From Candidatus Nomurabacteria bacterium (GTDB taxonomy: Bacteria > Patescibacteriota > Saccharimonadia > Saccharimonadales > Saccharimonadaceae), in contig JAISHL010000034.1 of NCBI GenBank assembly GCA_031262565.1, forward strand, positions 1-8,551: DNA of 8,551 nt, in the 5' to 3' direction. Of this stretch, positions 1 to 5,875 are shown in pieces. The notes below the pieces were generated by a model. That model worked only from the letters and a program-made list of their open reading frames with translations. It was not told where the DNA came from and ran no database searches. The position numbers were made by a program, and so were the translations under genes. Each line of letters opens with the position of its first letter. Position 1 is the stretch's first letter.

Positions 1-650
1 ATAGTCACATCATTAACCTAGAAAAGACGGTTGAGCAACTTGAAAAAGCTTTGCCGTTCATCACCGAAGTTATCGGCAAAGGTCGCCAAATTTTGTTTGT
101 CGGCACAAAAAAGCAAGCGCGCGAAATCGTCAAAAATGCAGCAGAATCTGTCTCGATGCCATTTGTAACTGAGCGATGGCTGGGCGGTATGTTGACAAAC
201 CAAACCACAACTTCATCTCAAATCAAGAAGTTGAAAATGTTGGAAAAGCGCATGGCGGCTGGCGAATTGACGAGCCGATATAATAAGCTGGAAGTTCAGC
301 GTTTTCAAGAGGAAATTGACGCGTTGAATGTCAAATACGGCGGCGTAAAAGATATGAAAGGCAAGCCAGGTGTGATTTTCATCACTGATGCAGTTGCTGA
401 TCAAAATGCAGTTAAAGAAGCTGTTAAGTTAAATATTCCAGTGGTGGCGATTTGCGACACAAACGCTGATCCAACGGGTATCAAGTTTGTTATTCCAGCG
501 AACGACGACGCGATTACTTCATTGTCGGTCATTACGGATTATGTCGTAGCGGCAGTTAAGAGTGGCGAGAGCGTTTCCGCAAAGAAAGAGCAAGATAAAG
601 CAGAAGCTAAACCAACCGATTTAGCAGGTAAAAGCGAAGAGGAGAAATAA
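1..650 (+). CDS. rpsB: 30S ribosomal protein S2, 5'-truncated by window edge
   Basis: Structural protein of the small ribosomal subunit; S2 binds late, near the head-body junction, with S1 where present. The frame runs in from the left edge (first full codon at 3) and stops with TAA at 648-650, so 215 residues are visible. The first visible residues read SHIINLEKT, matching the conserved S2 segment about 40 residues into the E. coli protein, so roughly that many N-terminal residues lie outside. Other S2 hallmarks are LFVGTKKQA, RWLGGMLTN (174-200), GGVKDMKGKPGVIFITDA, IPVVAICDTNADP and VIPANDDA. The C-terminal tail after about 565 is Lys/Glu/Ala-rich and probably disordered, a common variable end in S2. 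One base separates it from tsf, and its 3' end carries the tsf Shine-Dalgarno. The family call is certain; only the start is missing. Confidence 0.98.
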   Translation, partial: SHIINLEKTVEQLEKALPFITEVIGKGRQILFVGTKKQAREIVKNAAESVSMPFVTERWLGGMLTNQTTTSSQIKKLKMLEKRMAAGELTSRYNKLEVQRFQEEIDALNVKYGGVKDMKGKPGVIFITDAVADQNAVKEAVKLNIPVVAICDTNADPTGIKFVIPANDDAITSLSVITDYVVAAVKSGESVSAKKEQDKAEAKPTDLAGKSEEEK

Positions 651-651
651 T

Positions 652-1260
652 ATGGCAGTTTCATTGGACGATGTGAAAAAGTTGAAAGAGTTGACAGGTG
701 TTGGCTTGACTGACGCAAAAAGAGCATTGGAAGAAGCAGACGGCGATTTTGATAAGGCGTTGACCGTTATGCGCGAAAAAGGCATGACTAAGGCGGAAAA
801 GCGCGGTGAGCGTGAAGCGCGCGAAGGTTTGATCGATGCGTATGTTCACAGTGGTCGCATTGGCGTTTTGGTTGAGTTGAACTGCGAAACCGATTTTGTG
901 GCAAAGACTGCGGAATTTAAGGCGTTGGCGCATGATCTTGCAATGCAGATCGCTGCGATGTCGCCAAAATGGATCAACAGCGCTGATATTCCAGCGGAAG
1001 AAATTGATCGCAAGAAAGCCGAACTTTTGGAAGCTGCTAAGAGCGATGAGAAAAATTCCAAGAAGCCAGCTGATGTTTTGGAAAAAATTATTCAGGGTCA
1101 AATGGATAAATATTTCGACGAATTAGTTTTGATGAACCAGATTTTCTGGAAAGATGGCGAAACTAAAGTTAGCGAACTAGTTAAGCAACATATCGCAAAG
1201 CTTGGCGAAAATGTTGTCGTGCGCCAGATGAAGCGTATTGAACTTGGTGTGACGGAATAA
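652..1260 (+). CDS. tsf: Elongation factor Ts (EF-Ts)
   Basis: Guanine-nucleotide exchange factor that releases GDP from EF-Tu in the cytoplasm. The 202-residue product has an N-terminal UBA-like domain (about 1-45) with the signature LKELTGVGLTDAKRAL at 11-26, then the core domain with the EF-Tu-contacting TDFV motif at 80-83 within ELNCETDFVAKT. It is much shorter than E. coli EF-Ts (283 residues) and close to the short Thermus form, so part of the C-terminal dimerisation module is absent or reduced; residues 104-140 form a charged, probably helical stretch. The ATG at 652 is preceded by AAGAGGAG ending at 644, a good Shine-Dalgarno, and lies just after the rpsB stop, the universal rpsB-tsf arrangement. 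It ends at TAA and is followed by a palindromic element and an intrinsic terminator. pyrH, which often follows tsf, is absent here. Confidence 0.98.
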   Translation: MAVSLDDVKKLKELTGVGLTDAKRALEEADGDFDKALTVMREKGMTKAEKRGEREAREGLIDAYVHSGRIGVLVELNCETDFVAKTAEFKALAHDLAMQIAAMSPKWINSADIPAEEIDRKKAELLEAAKSDEKNSKKPADVLEKIIQGQMDKYFDELVLMNQIFWKDGETKVSELVKQHIAKLGENVVVRQMKRIELGVTE

Positions 1261-1272
1261 AGCCTCAGGGTA

Positions 1273-1345
1273 TGTCATCCTGAACTTGATTCAGGATTTA
1301 CAAAAATTCATAAACTATAGATGCTGAAATAAATTCAGCATGACA
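1273..1345. repeat. 73-bp REP/MITE-like palindromic element in the tsf-frr gap
   Basis: Two 25-bp imperfect inverted copies (1273-1297 and 1321-1345) flank a 23-bp AT-rich centre. Each copy is itself a hairpin: ATCCTGAA/TTCAGGAT on the left and ATGCTGAA/TTCAGCAT on the right, and the outermost TGTCAT/ATGACA also pair. The motif class, TGTCATSCTGAA followed by TTCAGSAT, is a dispersed intergenic repeat I know from many unrelated bacterial genomes, where its reverse reading produces spurious protein ends in MLNLFQHL. No transposase and no clear target-site duplication is visible. It lies directly after the tsf stop and before the terminator, the usual place for REP or MITE insertions. Whether it repeats elsewhere in this genome cannot be seen. 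Confidence 0.75.
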
Positions 1346-1352
1346 AAAGTAT

Positions 1353-1395
1353 ACAGAGAAAAGCGTAGCGATTTGGTCGACTGCGCTTTTTCTGT
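1353..1395 (+). terminator. Intrinsic terminator of the rpsB-tsf unit
   Basis: AAAAGCGTAG (1359-1368) pairs with CTGCGCTTTT (1381-1390), 10 bp with one G-U. Inside, CGA (1369-1371) pairs with TCG (1377-1379) around the loop TTTGG, and ACAGA/TCTGT extends the outside past one bulged G. A five-T tract (1387-1391) follows the GC-rich core. Position and form fit rho-independent termination after tsf. The hairpin contains the predicted frr -35, so terminator and promoter are nested. Confidence 0.7.
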
Positions 1396-1401
1396 TAGAA
1401 T
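1373..1401 (+). promoter_or_regulatory. Predicted frr promoter (extended -10)
   Basis: TTGGTC (1373-1378), a 17-bp spacer, then TAGAAT (1396-1401), with TG one base before the -10 (extended -10 form TGTTAGAAT). The frr ATG begins 9 bp after the -10, so the transcript would start at or within a base or two of the start codon. No Shine-Dalgarno is seen, consistent with a leaderless or nearly leaderless mRNA. The -35 is weak (three of six consensus bases). Confidence 0.6.
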
Positions 1402-1410
1402 AGAGTTACT

Positions 1411-1962
1411 ATGGATACAGCAATTTACGAACAGAAGTTTGCGGCAGCGGTTGCGCACTTCGAGCAAGAAATCAAAAAAATTCGCACGGGTCGCGCTCAT
1501 CCAGACATGTTGGACGGCGTGATGGTCGAGGTTTATGGTGCAAAAATGCCATTAAATCAAGCGGCTGGCGTGTCAGCTCCAGAGCCACAACAAATTTTAG
1601 TTACGCCATTTGATCCAGCAAATACCGCTAAAATCTCTGCGGCGATTGCGGCGGAAGCGTCACTTGGCTTTAATCCGAGCGACGACGGTCGTAATATCCG
1701 TGTGCCAATCCCAGCTTTAACAGAGGAGCGCCGTCGCGAAATTGTCAAAACTTTGAGCGGAAAAGTTGAAGATGCAAAAATTGTTTTGCGTGGCATTCGT
1801 GAGGATGCGCGAAAAGCTGCTAAAACCGCCAAGGAATCAAAAACTATCAGCGAAGACGAGCAAAAGCGCATCGAAAAAGGCATTGACGACGATATTGCGA
1901 AAAATGTTGCCAAAATTGACGAACTAGCCAAGACAAAAGAAGCCGAAATTATGAAAGTTTAG
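1411..1962 (+). CDS. frr: Ribosome recycling factor (RRF)
   Basis: Splits post-termination ribosomes together with EF-G. The 183-residue product is close to the usual RRF length of about 185. Family hallmarks: IRTGRAHPDMLDGVMVEVYG (24-43), the domain-II hinge region PLNQAAGVSAPEPQQILVTPFD, LGFNPSDDGRNIRVPIPALTEERRRE (85-110), and the long C-terminal helix with LRGIREDARK (126-135), where R130 aligns with the arginine essential in E. coli RRF, followed by ISEDEQKR. The ATG at 1411 gives the canonical N-terminal helix and is only 9 bp past a predicted -10, with no Shine-Dalgarno, so leaderless translation is likely. In many bacteria pyrH precedes frr directly; here frr stands alone with its own promoter. 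Its last 14 bp overlap the 3' end of the convergent kinase gene. Confidence 0.97.
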   Translation: MDTAIYEQKFAAAVAHFEQEIKKIRTGRAHPDMLDGVMVEVYGAKMPLNQAAGVSAPEPQQILVTPFDPANTAKISAAIAAEASLGFNPSDDGRNIRVPIPALTEERRREIVKTLSGKVEDAKIVLRGIREDARKAAKTAKESKTISEDEQKRIEKGIDDDIAKNVAKIDELAKTKEAEIMKV

Positions 1963-2722
1963 TGCCGATTTTATCGCCACGTAGAATTTTTTTAACAACA
2001 TCGCCAGTGTTTCCGTTGGCGATGATTGTTTTTATTCCGAGATTCGTCGATTGAAGCCCCATCTCGATTTTTTCGTAAATACCGTTTGTGACATCAAAAC
2101 TTTTACTTGCGACAGCCTTAAAATCGCAAAACTCGGCACGATTGATTGACGACATAACTTCGCCGTCTTTTATAATACCGTCAACGTTTGTCAGAAAAAT
2201 TGCGGTCATCTGGCTGTATTTTTTCTTCAAACTTTGTAAAATCGCTAAGCCGACAGATTCGGTCGAAATGATTCGCACTTTTTTCTGATCATCAAAAGCG
2301 CCGTCGCCGTGAACTAGTGGAATAAAACCATTTTTGAATGCGGATTCAATGATCTCGGTTCGCGCGATAATTTTGCCGTTTTTTACTTCGCAAAAAGATG
2401 ACGGCGACATCGTAAAAATCGGTTTACCTGCGTCAAGAAATTTTTGTGCAACGATTTGCTGTAATTTTTGCACGCTCAAATGCGTAACTGCCGCCCCGAG
2501 AATTTGTCGCGAAGTTTTGATCGGCTTATTGAGTTTATATCTTGTCGCCTCGTAATGACCGAATGATCCGCCGCCCGTCCCGATGATGAAATCCGTGTCT
2601 TTGGGTAATTTGCGTGGCAAAAGTTTTCCTAACTTCGCGATGAAGTCGGAATTTAACTGATACGGTACAGATTTATCTGTCAAAAGACTGCCGCCAATTT
2701 TAATAAAAACTAAACTTTTCAT
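1949..2722 (-). CDS. Isopentenyl phosphate kinase-like protein (amino acid kinase superfamily)
   Basis: A 257-residue amino-acid-kinase-fold protein whose best match by motif is isopentenyl phosphate kinase (IPK), which phosphorylates isopentenyl phosphate to IPP with ATP. The N-terminus FIKIGGSLLTDK (6-17) is the IPK phosphate-binding signature with K8 and GGS 10-12. GGGSFGH (50-56) carries H56, the equivalent of the histidine that separates IPK from other family members. PLVHGDGAFD (135-144) and FDVTNGIYEKI (209-219) match IPK substrate/nucleotide loops, and the end GNTGDVVKKILRG fits the family's last helix. Differences include IISTES where IPKs usually have a GD pair. Carboxylate-kinase relatives (glutamate 5-kinase, UMP kinase) fit less well because they lack this histidine. 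The ATG at 2722 overlaps the upstream Nudix-like gene stop as ATGA, and no Shine-Dalgarno is seen, so translation is probably coupled. The fold is near certain; the substrate is likely but unproven. Confidence 0.8.
   Translation of the reverse strand: MKSLVFIKIGGSLLTDKSVPYQLNSDFIAKLGKLLPRKLPKDTDFIIGTGGGSFGHYEATRYKLNKPIKTSRQILGAAVTHLSVQKLQQIVAQKFLDAGKPIFTMSPSSFCEVKNGKIIARTEIIESAFKNGFIPLVHGDGAFDDQKKVRIISTESVGLAILQSLKKKYSQMTAIFLTNVDGIIKDGEVMSSINRAEFCDFKAVASKSFDVTNGIYEKIEMGLQSTNLGIKTIIANGNTGDVVKKILRGDKIGTKLS
1994..2033 (+). terminator. Possible frr terminator inside the convergent gene
   Basis: CATCGCCA (1999-2006) and TGGCGATG (2017-2024) form a perfect 8-bp stem around a 10-base loop. AACAA/TTGTT extends it to 13 bp past one bulged A, and the right arm runs into TTTTT (2029-2033) on the plus strand. 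It lies 32 bp after the frr stop, within the codons for the last part of the kinase. It may be a coincidence of coding sequence. Confidence 0.4.
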
Positions 2723-3411
2723 GATAAAAATGATATATCTCGATCGCTGGCGGGTAATGGATTTGGTGCTAAAACTTTTTGTAAGTCAGTTTTCCCCAAA
2801 ATGCCGCTCGCCACTAAATTATTATACCACGGGCGAACATAGCTGCGAAGTTCTAAATTGTCAAGCTGATCGGGCGTGACGAATTTTATACTTGAAATTT
2901 CTTTGGTTGGCTGAAAACTATTTATGACATCTTGCGCAATTTCGTTATATATGAAGAAAACTGGGCAAATCGCCAACATATAAGAATTGTCATACTGACC
3001 GCCGACCGCGTGCTGATTCAAGAACCAAGATTGAGTTTGTGAAGCGTGTAGATTTTGCGCAAGAATTTTCTTCGAGTTCGCGCCTAATTCCTCGGCAACT
3101 CCACGCAAAAATGTTTGCATTGGCGGTTCTGGCGTTTGAAAATCCGCAAGAAAACGTGAAGTTTCGCTTAATGTTCCATATTGTCCAGAGGTGTTTTTTG
3201 CGCTGGCGTTGTGCTCGAGAAATAAAAATGAGTTATTTTCCGCGTTAATTACCGCCGCCACTGTGCCGAGTCCCTTGAAGCCCAATTTTTTAATTTCACC
3301 TACAATATCGGATGATAATTCGGGCAATTTTCCGTGATCAGCATCTAACAACGAATCTGGAAAATTCAGTTTATCAATCGGGTGGTTTTCGGGACTAAAT
3401 CTCTCGTGCAT
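2719..3411 (-). CDS. Nudix-like hydrolase, divergent
   Basis: A 230-residue protein with a recognisable but imperfect Nudix box. E95, seven residues, then R103-GVAEELGA-111 fits the consensus E x7 R E U x E E x G U, with metal-binding glutamates E107 and E108 and G110 kept. The first Glu of the REU part is G104, and the opening Gly is A89. A beta strand FLFLEH (62-67) precedes it and YMLAICPVFFIYNE (144-157) follows, as in the Nudix fold. Nudix enzymes cleave nucleoside diphosphates linked to other groups; type I IPP isomerase is a member, but its diagnostic Cys and W-N-C-S-H-P motifs are not evident. The N-terminal 45 residues have no recognised domain. The ATG at 3411 lies 8 bp after a TAAAAT -10, so the mRNA may be leaderless. 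Its TGA overlaps the IPK-like start, suggesting a common role, perhaps with phosphorylated isoprenoid intermediates; that link is inference. Confidence 0.65.
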   Translation of the reverse strand: MHERFSPENHPIDKLNFPDSLLDADHGKLPELSSDIVGEIKKLGFKGLGTVAAVINAENNSFLFLEHNASAKNTSGQYGTLSETSRFLADFQTPEPPMQTFLRGVAEELGANSKKILAQNLHASQTQSWFLNQHAVGGQYDNSYMLAICPVFFIYNEIAQDVINSFQPTKEISSIKFVTPDQLDNLELRSYVRPWYNNLVASGILGKTDLQKVLAPNPLPASDRDISFLS

Positions 3412-3419
3412 ATCTTTTC

Positions 3420-3448
3420 ATTTTACCATTTTTAGCTCAAAAAGTAAA
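3420..3448 (-). promoter_or_regulatory. Predicted promoter of the Nudix-IPK operon
   Basis: Read on the minus strand: TTTACT (3448-3443), a 17-bp spacer, then TAAAAT (3425-3420) preceded by TGG, an extended -10. The ATG follows after 8 bp, so the start point would fall at or very near the start codon; only AAAAG lies between. It is divergent from the rseP promoter about 90 bp away. Confidence 0.65.
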
Positions 3449-3518
3449 GTTTTGCACGCGGTCACACTACTATTTACGGCGAGTTTTTGAATTTTTCGCA
3501 ATCTGGGTAATTTTTTTA

Positions 3519-3547
3519 TTTGCGTAATAACTCACTTATGGTAAAAT
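3519..3547 (+). promoter_or_regulatory. Predicted rseP promoter (extended -10)
   Basis: The extended -10 TATGGTAAAAT (3537-3547) carries hexamer TAAAAT at 3542-3547. The hexamer 17 bp upstream, TTTGCG (3519-3524), is a poor -35, so recognition would rely on the extended -10. A second TAAAAT at 3551-3556 is a possible alternative. Unlike its neighbours this transcript has room for a leader of about 25 bases and a Shine-Dalgarno-like GTGAGGG (3565-3571). The rest of 3412-3577 is AT-rich with no gene. Confidence 0.55.
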
Positions 3548-3577
3548 GGTTAAAATTTGAGAAAGTGAGGGAAATTT

Positions 3578-4855
3578 ATGGCTTGGTGGCAAATTGTTTT
3601 GGGCGTGATTGTGGGACTGCTGGTTTTGGTGGTCTTGGTGATTTTGCATGAACTTGGGCATGCGTGGGCGGCGCGACGCAACGGCGTAAAAGTCGAGGAA
3701 TTTGGTATTGGGTTTCCGCCGCGCGCGAAGATTCTTGGCAAGTATAAGGGCGTGTTAATTACGCTGAACTGGTTGCCATTAGGCGGTTTTTGCAAGATGA
3801 AAGGTGACGACGATTTTGCTAACGTCAAGGGTGATGAGCTTGATGAGCGCAAGAGAAAATCGCGAGACAAAGATAGTTTTGAGGCAGCGAGTTTTTGGGC
3901 GAAAACAAAAATTATGTTCGCTGGTGTGTTTATGAACTTTTTGGTAGCGTGCGTGATCATGACAATTTTGGCGTTTATTGGCTTGCCAAAAATCATGCCC
4001 GATCAGTTTATGATTAGTTCGGACAATAGCGGTCAAGCTGGTATTGTTGAGATTGCAGAGGTGTTTGAAAAAACGCCAGCCGATAAATCAGGCTTAAAAA
4101 ACGGCGATGAGATTGTCGCTTTGAGCGAAGTTACCGAGAATGATTGTTTGAAAAAATATCTTGATGGCGACACGGAAATTCTTGAAACTTGCGAAATTAA
4201 CGAGAAAAATAGTGAAAAAATAACGGAGTCCGCGCAAGTCCCAGAGTTTACGAAAAAATATCAAGGTAAAATCATTAGTGTAGAAGTTTTGCGTGACGGA
4301 AAAACTATGAAATACTACGCGAGATTAAATGATGATAAGGCGGCGGAAAAATCTGGCTATCTCGGTTTGCAAACCGCGCAAAAACAATCTGCTACAATTA
4401 AAGCTACTTGGTCGGCTCCGCTGGTTGGTGTGGTGAATACTTTGCAGTTTATTTGGATAACGATCGCTGGAATTGGTGGAATGATTGCGGATTTGTTCGT
4501 GGGGCTATGGGGATTGATCACTGGTGTGGCGGGCGCGAGCGAAAAAATCGGCGCGGTCGGCGATTCAGTGGCTGGTCCAATCGGAATTTTGGGAACAATT
4601 TTCCCTGCGGCGATGGCTTCGGGTGGCGTGGAATTTCTGTTCTTGGTCGGTGTGATTTCGCTCACCTTGACTGTAATGAATATTTTGCCAATCCCAGGGC
4701 TTGACGGCGGGCGCTGGTATCTTATCGCGGGCTTCAAACTTTTCCGCAAGGAATTAACGAAAGAAAAAGAGGAAACGATCGTCGGAATCGGCATGTTGGT
4801 TCTATTTGCGCTGATAATTTTAATAACCATATCTGATGTGATGAAATTATGGTAA
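3578..4855 (+). CDS. rseP: Site-2 intramembrane zinc metalloprotease, RseP/RasP family
   Basis: Membrane-embedded M50 protease that cuts transmembrane segments of substrates such as anti-sigma factors or signal-peptide remnants after a first cleavage. The 425-residue product has a first membrane helix (about 5-29) holding the zinc motif HELGH (24-28), the family GFPPRAK (45-51) and PLGGFCKMKG (67-76) segments, and a second helix with FAGVFMNF (114-121). A single PDZ-like domain spans about 150-250 (TPADKSGLKNGDEIVAL is the core), then GPIGILG (333-339) and the third zinc-ligand motif NILPIPGLDGGRW (368-380), where D376 is the Asp ligand. A final helix lies at 402-419. One PDZ rather than E. 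coli's two, and an acidic/basic loop at 77-103, are features of this copy. The start is supported by GTGAGGG 6 bp upstream. The stop overlaps the next gene by 7 bp. uppS, cdsA and dxr, common rseP neighbours, are not here. Confidence 0.93.
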   Translation: MAWWQIVLGVIVGLLVLVVLVILHELGHAWAARRNGVKVEEFGIGFPPRAKILGKYKGVLITLNWLPLGGFCKMKGDDDFANVKGDELDERKRKSRDKDSFEAASFWAKTKIMFAGVFMNFLVACVIMTILAFIGLPKIMPDQFMISSDNSGQAGIVEIAEVFEKTPADKSGLKNGDEIVALSEVTENDCLKKYLDGDTEILETCEINEKNSEKITESAQVPEFTKKYQGKIISVEVLRDGKTMKYYARLNDDKAAEKSGYLGLQTAQKQSATIKATWSAPLVGVVNTLQFIWITIAGIGGMIADLFVGLWGLITGVAGASEKIGAVGDSVAGPIGILGTIFPAAMASGGVEFLFLVGVISLTLTVMNILPIPGLDGGRWYLIAGFKLFRKELTKEKEETIVGIGMLVLFALIILITISDVMKLW

Positions 4856-5703
4856 AGAAAAAAGCTGTTAAAAAATCTGCAAAGTCAGTCGATAAAAGCG
4901 AGTTTGAAGTCGCTTGGCAATATCTTGATTTTGAGCAAATAGAAGATGAGCAAAACGCAAAATCCTCATTGATTGACAAGATAATCACGACAGCTGGCTG
5001 GATTTTATGGATCGTTATCGCGTATTTTGTTGCCAATTTTGTAATGGCGATCATCATGCTGATTTTGAGGCATTATCAACTGATTGATCTAAAAAATCCT
5101 GACACAATCACGATTGGCGTGATTAACATATTGATGTATATTTTTCTCTTCATTTTTGCTATATTTTTGCCTGTTTGGTGGAGTAAACGCAAGCGATCTG
5201 GAAAATTAAAATTTAGCGATGTCTTGACGCAAGTTGGCTTGTCGCGACCGCCAAAACTGATAGATTTGAGATATTTTGCGGCAGATTTGCCAGTATTTTA
5301 TATTGTTAATATCGTGATTTCAGGTGTGGCGGCATATATCCTCGGCTCGGAGACCATGGGGCAGGCGCAATCGCTTGACTTTACGGCGACGGGTAATGTT
5401 TGGTGGCAACTGGCTATAATTGGTTTTACTTATATCGTTGTTGCGCCAGTTTTTGAAGAAATGACCATGCGCGGATTTTTGTTTGGTAAGCTTCGCAAAA
5501 AATTGCCATTTTTGACGACGGCAGTTTTGGTTTCGCTGTTATTTGCGGTGGCACACGGGCAAATTAACGTTGGAATCATGACGTTTATTTTGTCAATGTT
5601 CGCTTGTTATATGCGTGAGAAAACTGGCTCAATTTGGGGCGGAATATTTCTGCACGCGTTCAGTAACTGCGTAGCATTCATTTTAGTATTCCTAGCTAGT
5701 TGA
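4849..5703 (+). CDS. CPBP-family intramembrane glutamic endopeptidase (Abi/Rce1-like)
   Basis: A 284-residue polytopic membrane protein. The CPBP/Abi motifs are complete: motif 1 EEMTMR (E203, E204, R208), motif 2 FAVAH (F232, H236), and motif 3 HAFSN (H269, N273). These are the catalytic residues of the Rce1-type glutamate intramembrane proteases, so the protein is probably active. A lysine-rich cytoplasmic N-terminus (1-18) and acidic stretch (19-36) precede helices at about 47-73, 88-111, 143-166, 186-202, 221-235, 241-255 and 262-283. Family roles include CAAX-like processing, bacteriocin immunity and maturation, and sigma-factor regulation; nothing here fixes the substrate. The start ATG at 4849 lies inside the rseP stop region (ATGGTAA overlap), with no strong Shine-Dalgarno, so translation is likely coupled and the two proteases co-expressed. 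Confidence 0.88.
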   Translation: MVKKKAVKKSAKSVDKSEFEVAWQYLDFEQIEDEQNAKSSLIDKIITTAGWILWIVIAYFVANFVMAIIMLILRHYQLIDLKNPDTITIGVINILMYIFLFIFAIFLPVWWSKRKRSGKLKFSDVLTQVGLSRPPKLIDLRYFAADLPVFYIVNIVISGVAAYILGSETMGQAQSLDFTATGNVWWQLAIIGFTYIVVAPVFEEMTMRGFLFGKLRKKLPFLTTAVLVSLLFAVAHGQINVGIMTFILSMFACYMREKTGSIWGGIFLHAFSNCVAFILVFLAS

Positions 5704-5728
5704 CTTTGACCAAAGCATGCGCTAAACT
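5700..5728 (+). promoter_or_regulatory. Predicted sigma-70-type promoter of the leader/small-protein unit
   Basis: TTGACT (5700-5705), 17-bp spacer, TAAACT (5723-5728): five of six and four of six matches to TTGACA/TATAAT with ideal spacing, the best -35 in the window. It overlaps the stop codon of the CPBP gene. Transcription would begin near 5735-5736, exactly at the ATG of a short reading frame. Confidence 0.6.
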
Positions 5729-5735
5729 ATTTACC

Positions 5736-5825
5736 ATGAATTTCTTTGATCAATTTAAGAGTATTATTTTGTTGGGACTATCGTTGCCCCAGCTGTGCTT
5801 AAAATTGATCGAAGTCCGAGAATAA
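5736..5825 (+). CDS. Candidate 29-residue leader peptide (leaderless, Leu/Ile-rich)
   Basis: A short reading frame whose ATG is 7 bp after a well-formed -10 and which ends in TAA at 5823-5825. Seven of 29 residues are Leu, three Ile and three Phe; residues 10-17 read IILLGLSL. There is no Shine-Dalgarno, but the ATG-to--10 distance equals that of frr, the Nudix-like gene and murD, so leaderless translation is plausible. The frame runs through both upstream arms (5789-5797 and 5805-5817) of the inverted repeats that follow, so a translating ribosome would decide which structure forms, as in classical attenuation. It could instead be a chance frame in an untranslated leader. Confidence 0.4.
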   Translation: MNFFDQFKSIILLGLSLPQLCLKLIEVRE

Positions 5826-5875
5826 AATCTCACGCCACAGCTGGATCGGAGGCTTCGATTAAGAAGTCTTTTTTT
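5789..5875 (+). promoter_or_regulatory. Candidate attenuator/riboswitch: interleaved A-B-A'-B' repeats with antiterminator
   Basis: Arm A CCAGCTGTG (5789-5797) pairs perfectly with A' CACAGCTGG (5836-5844). Arm B (5805-5817), with TTGATCGAAG at 5805-5814, pairs with B' (5849-5862): ten pairs with one G-U, then T-G and C-G, a bulged A and C-G. The order A-B-A'-B' allows a pseudoknot. B' covers the 5' arm and loop of the terminator at 5848-5875, so B:B' and the terminator exclude each other: an antiterminator. A small hairpin GAGA/TCTC (5818-5831) lies in the A loop. The switch would control readthrough into the 69-residue protein at 5908. It matches no named riboswitch class that I recognise, and the ligand or signal is unknown. 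Confidence 0.55.
5848..5875 (+). terminator. Intrinsic terminator upstream of the small protein gene
   Basis: AGGCTTC (5850-5856), loop GATTAA, GAAGTCT (5863-5869), with a run of seven T at 5869-5875. The stem is 7 bp with one G-U, and can lengthen by G-U pairs. It lies 147 bp after the CPBP stop and 32 bp before the next start codon, so it could end the rseP-CPBP transcript, act as a conditional terminator for the small gene, or both. Confidence 0.7.

Noticed and set aside
51..650. A start for S2 at the TTG at position 51
   Set aside because: Conserved S2 residues (HIINLEKT) lie in the same frame upstream of it, so the gene simply enters from the left edge.
661..1101. Long reverse-strand open frame opposite tsf (146 codons)
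   Set aside because: It lies wholly antisense to a certain EF-Ts gene, has no recognisable domain and no upstream signals; it is a codon-bias shadow.
1315..1500. Reverse-strand frame ending in MLNLFQHL
   Set aside because: The ending comes from the palindromic repeat at 1273-1345 and the rest is antisense to frr; such spurious proteins are typical of this repeat.
2719..3411. Nudix-like protein as type I IPP isomerase
   Set aside because: The neighbouring IPK makes it tempting, but the isomerase Cys/Trp-containing motifs are not visible, so only the Nudix fold is claimed.
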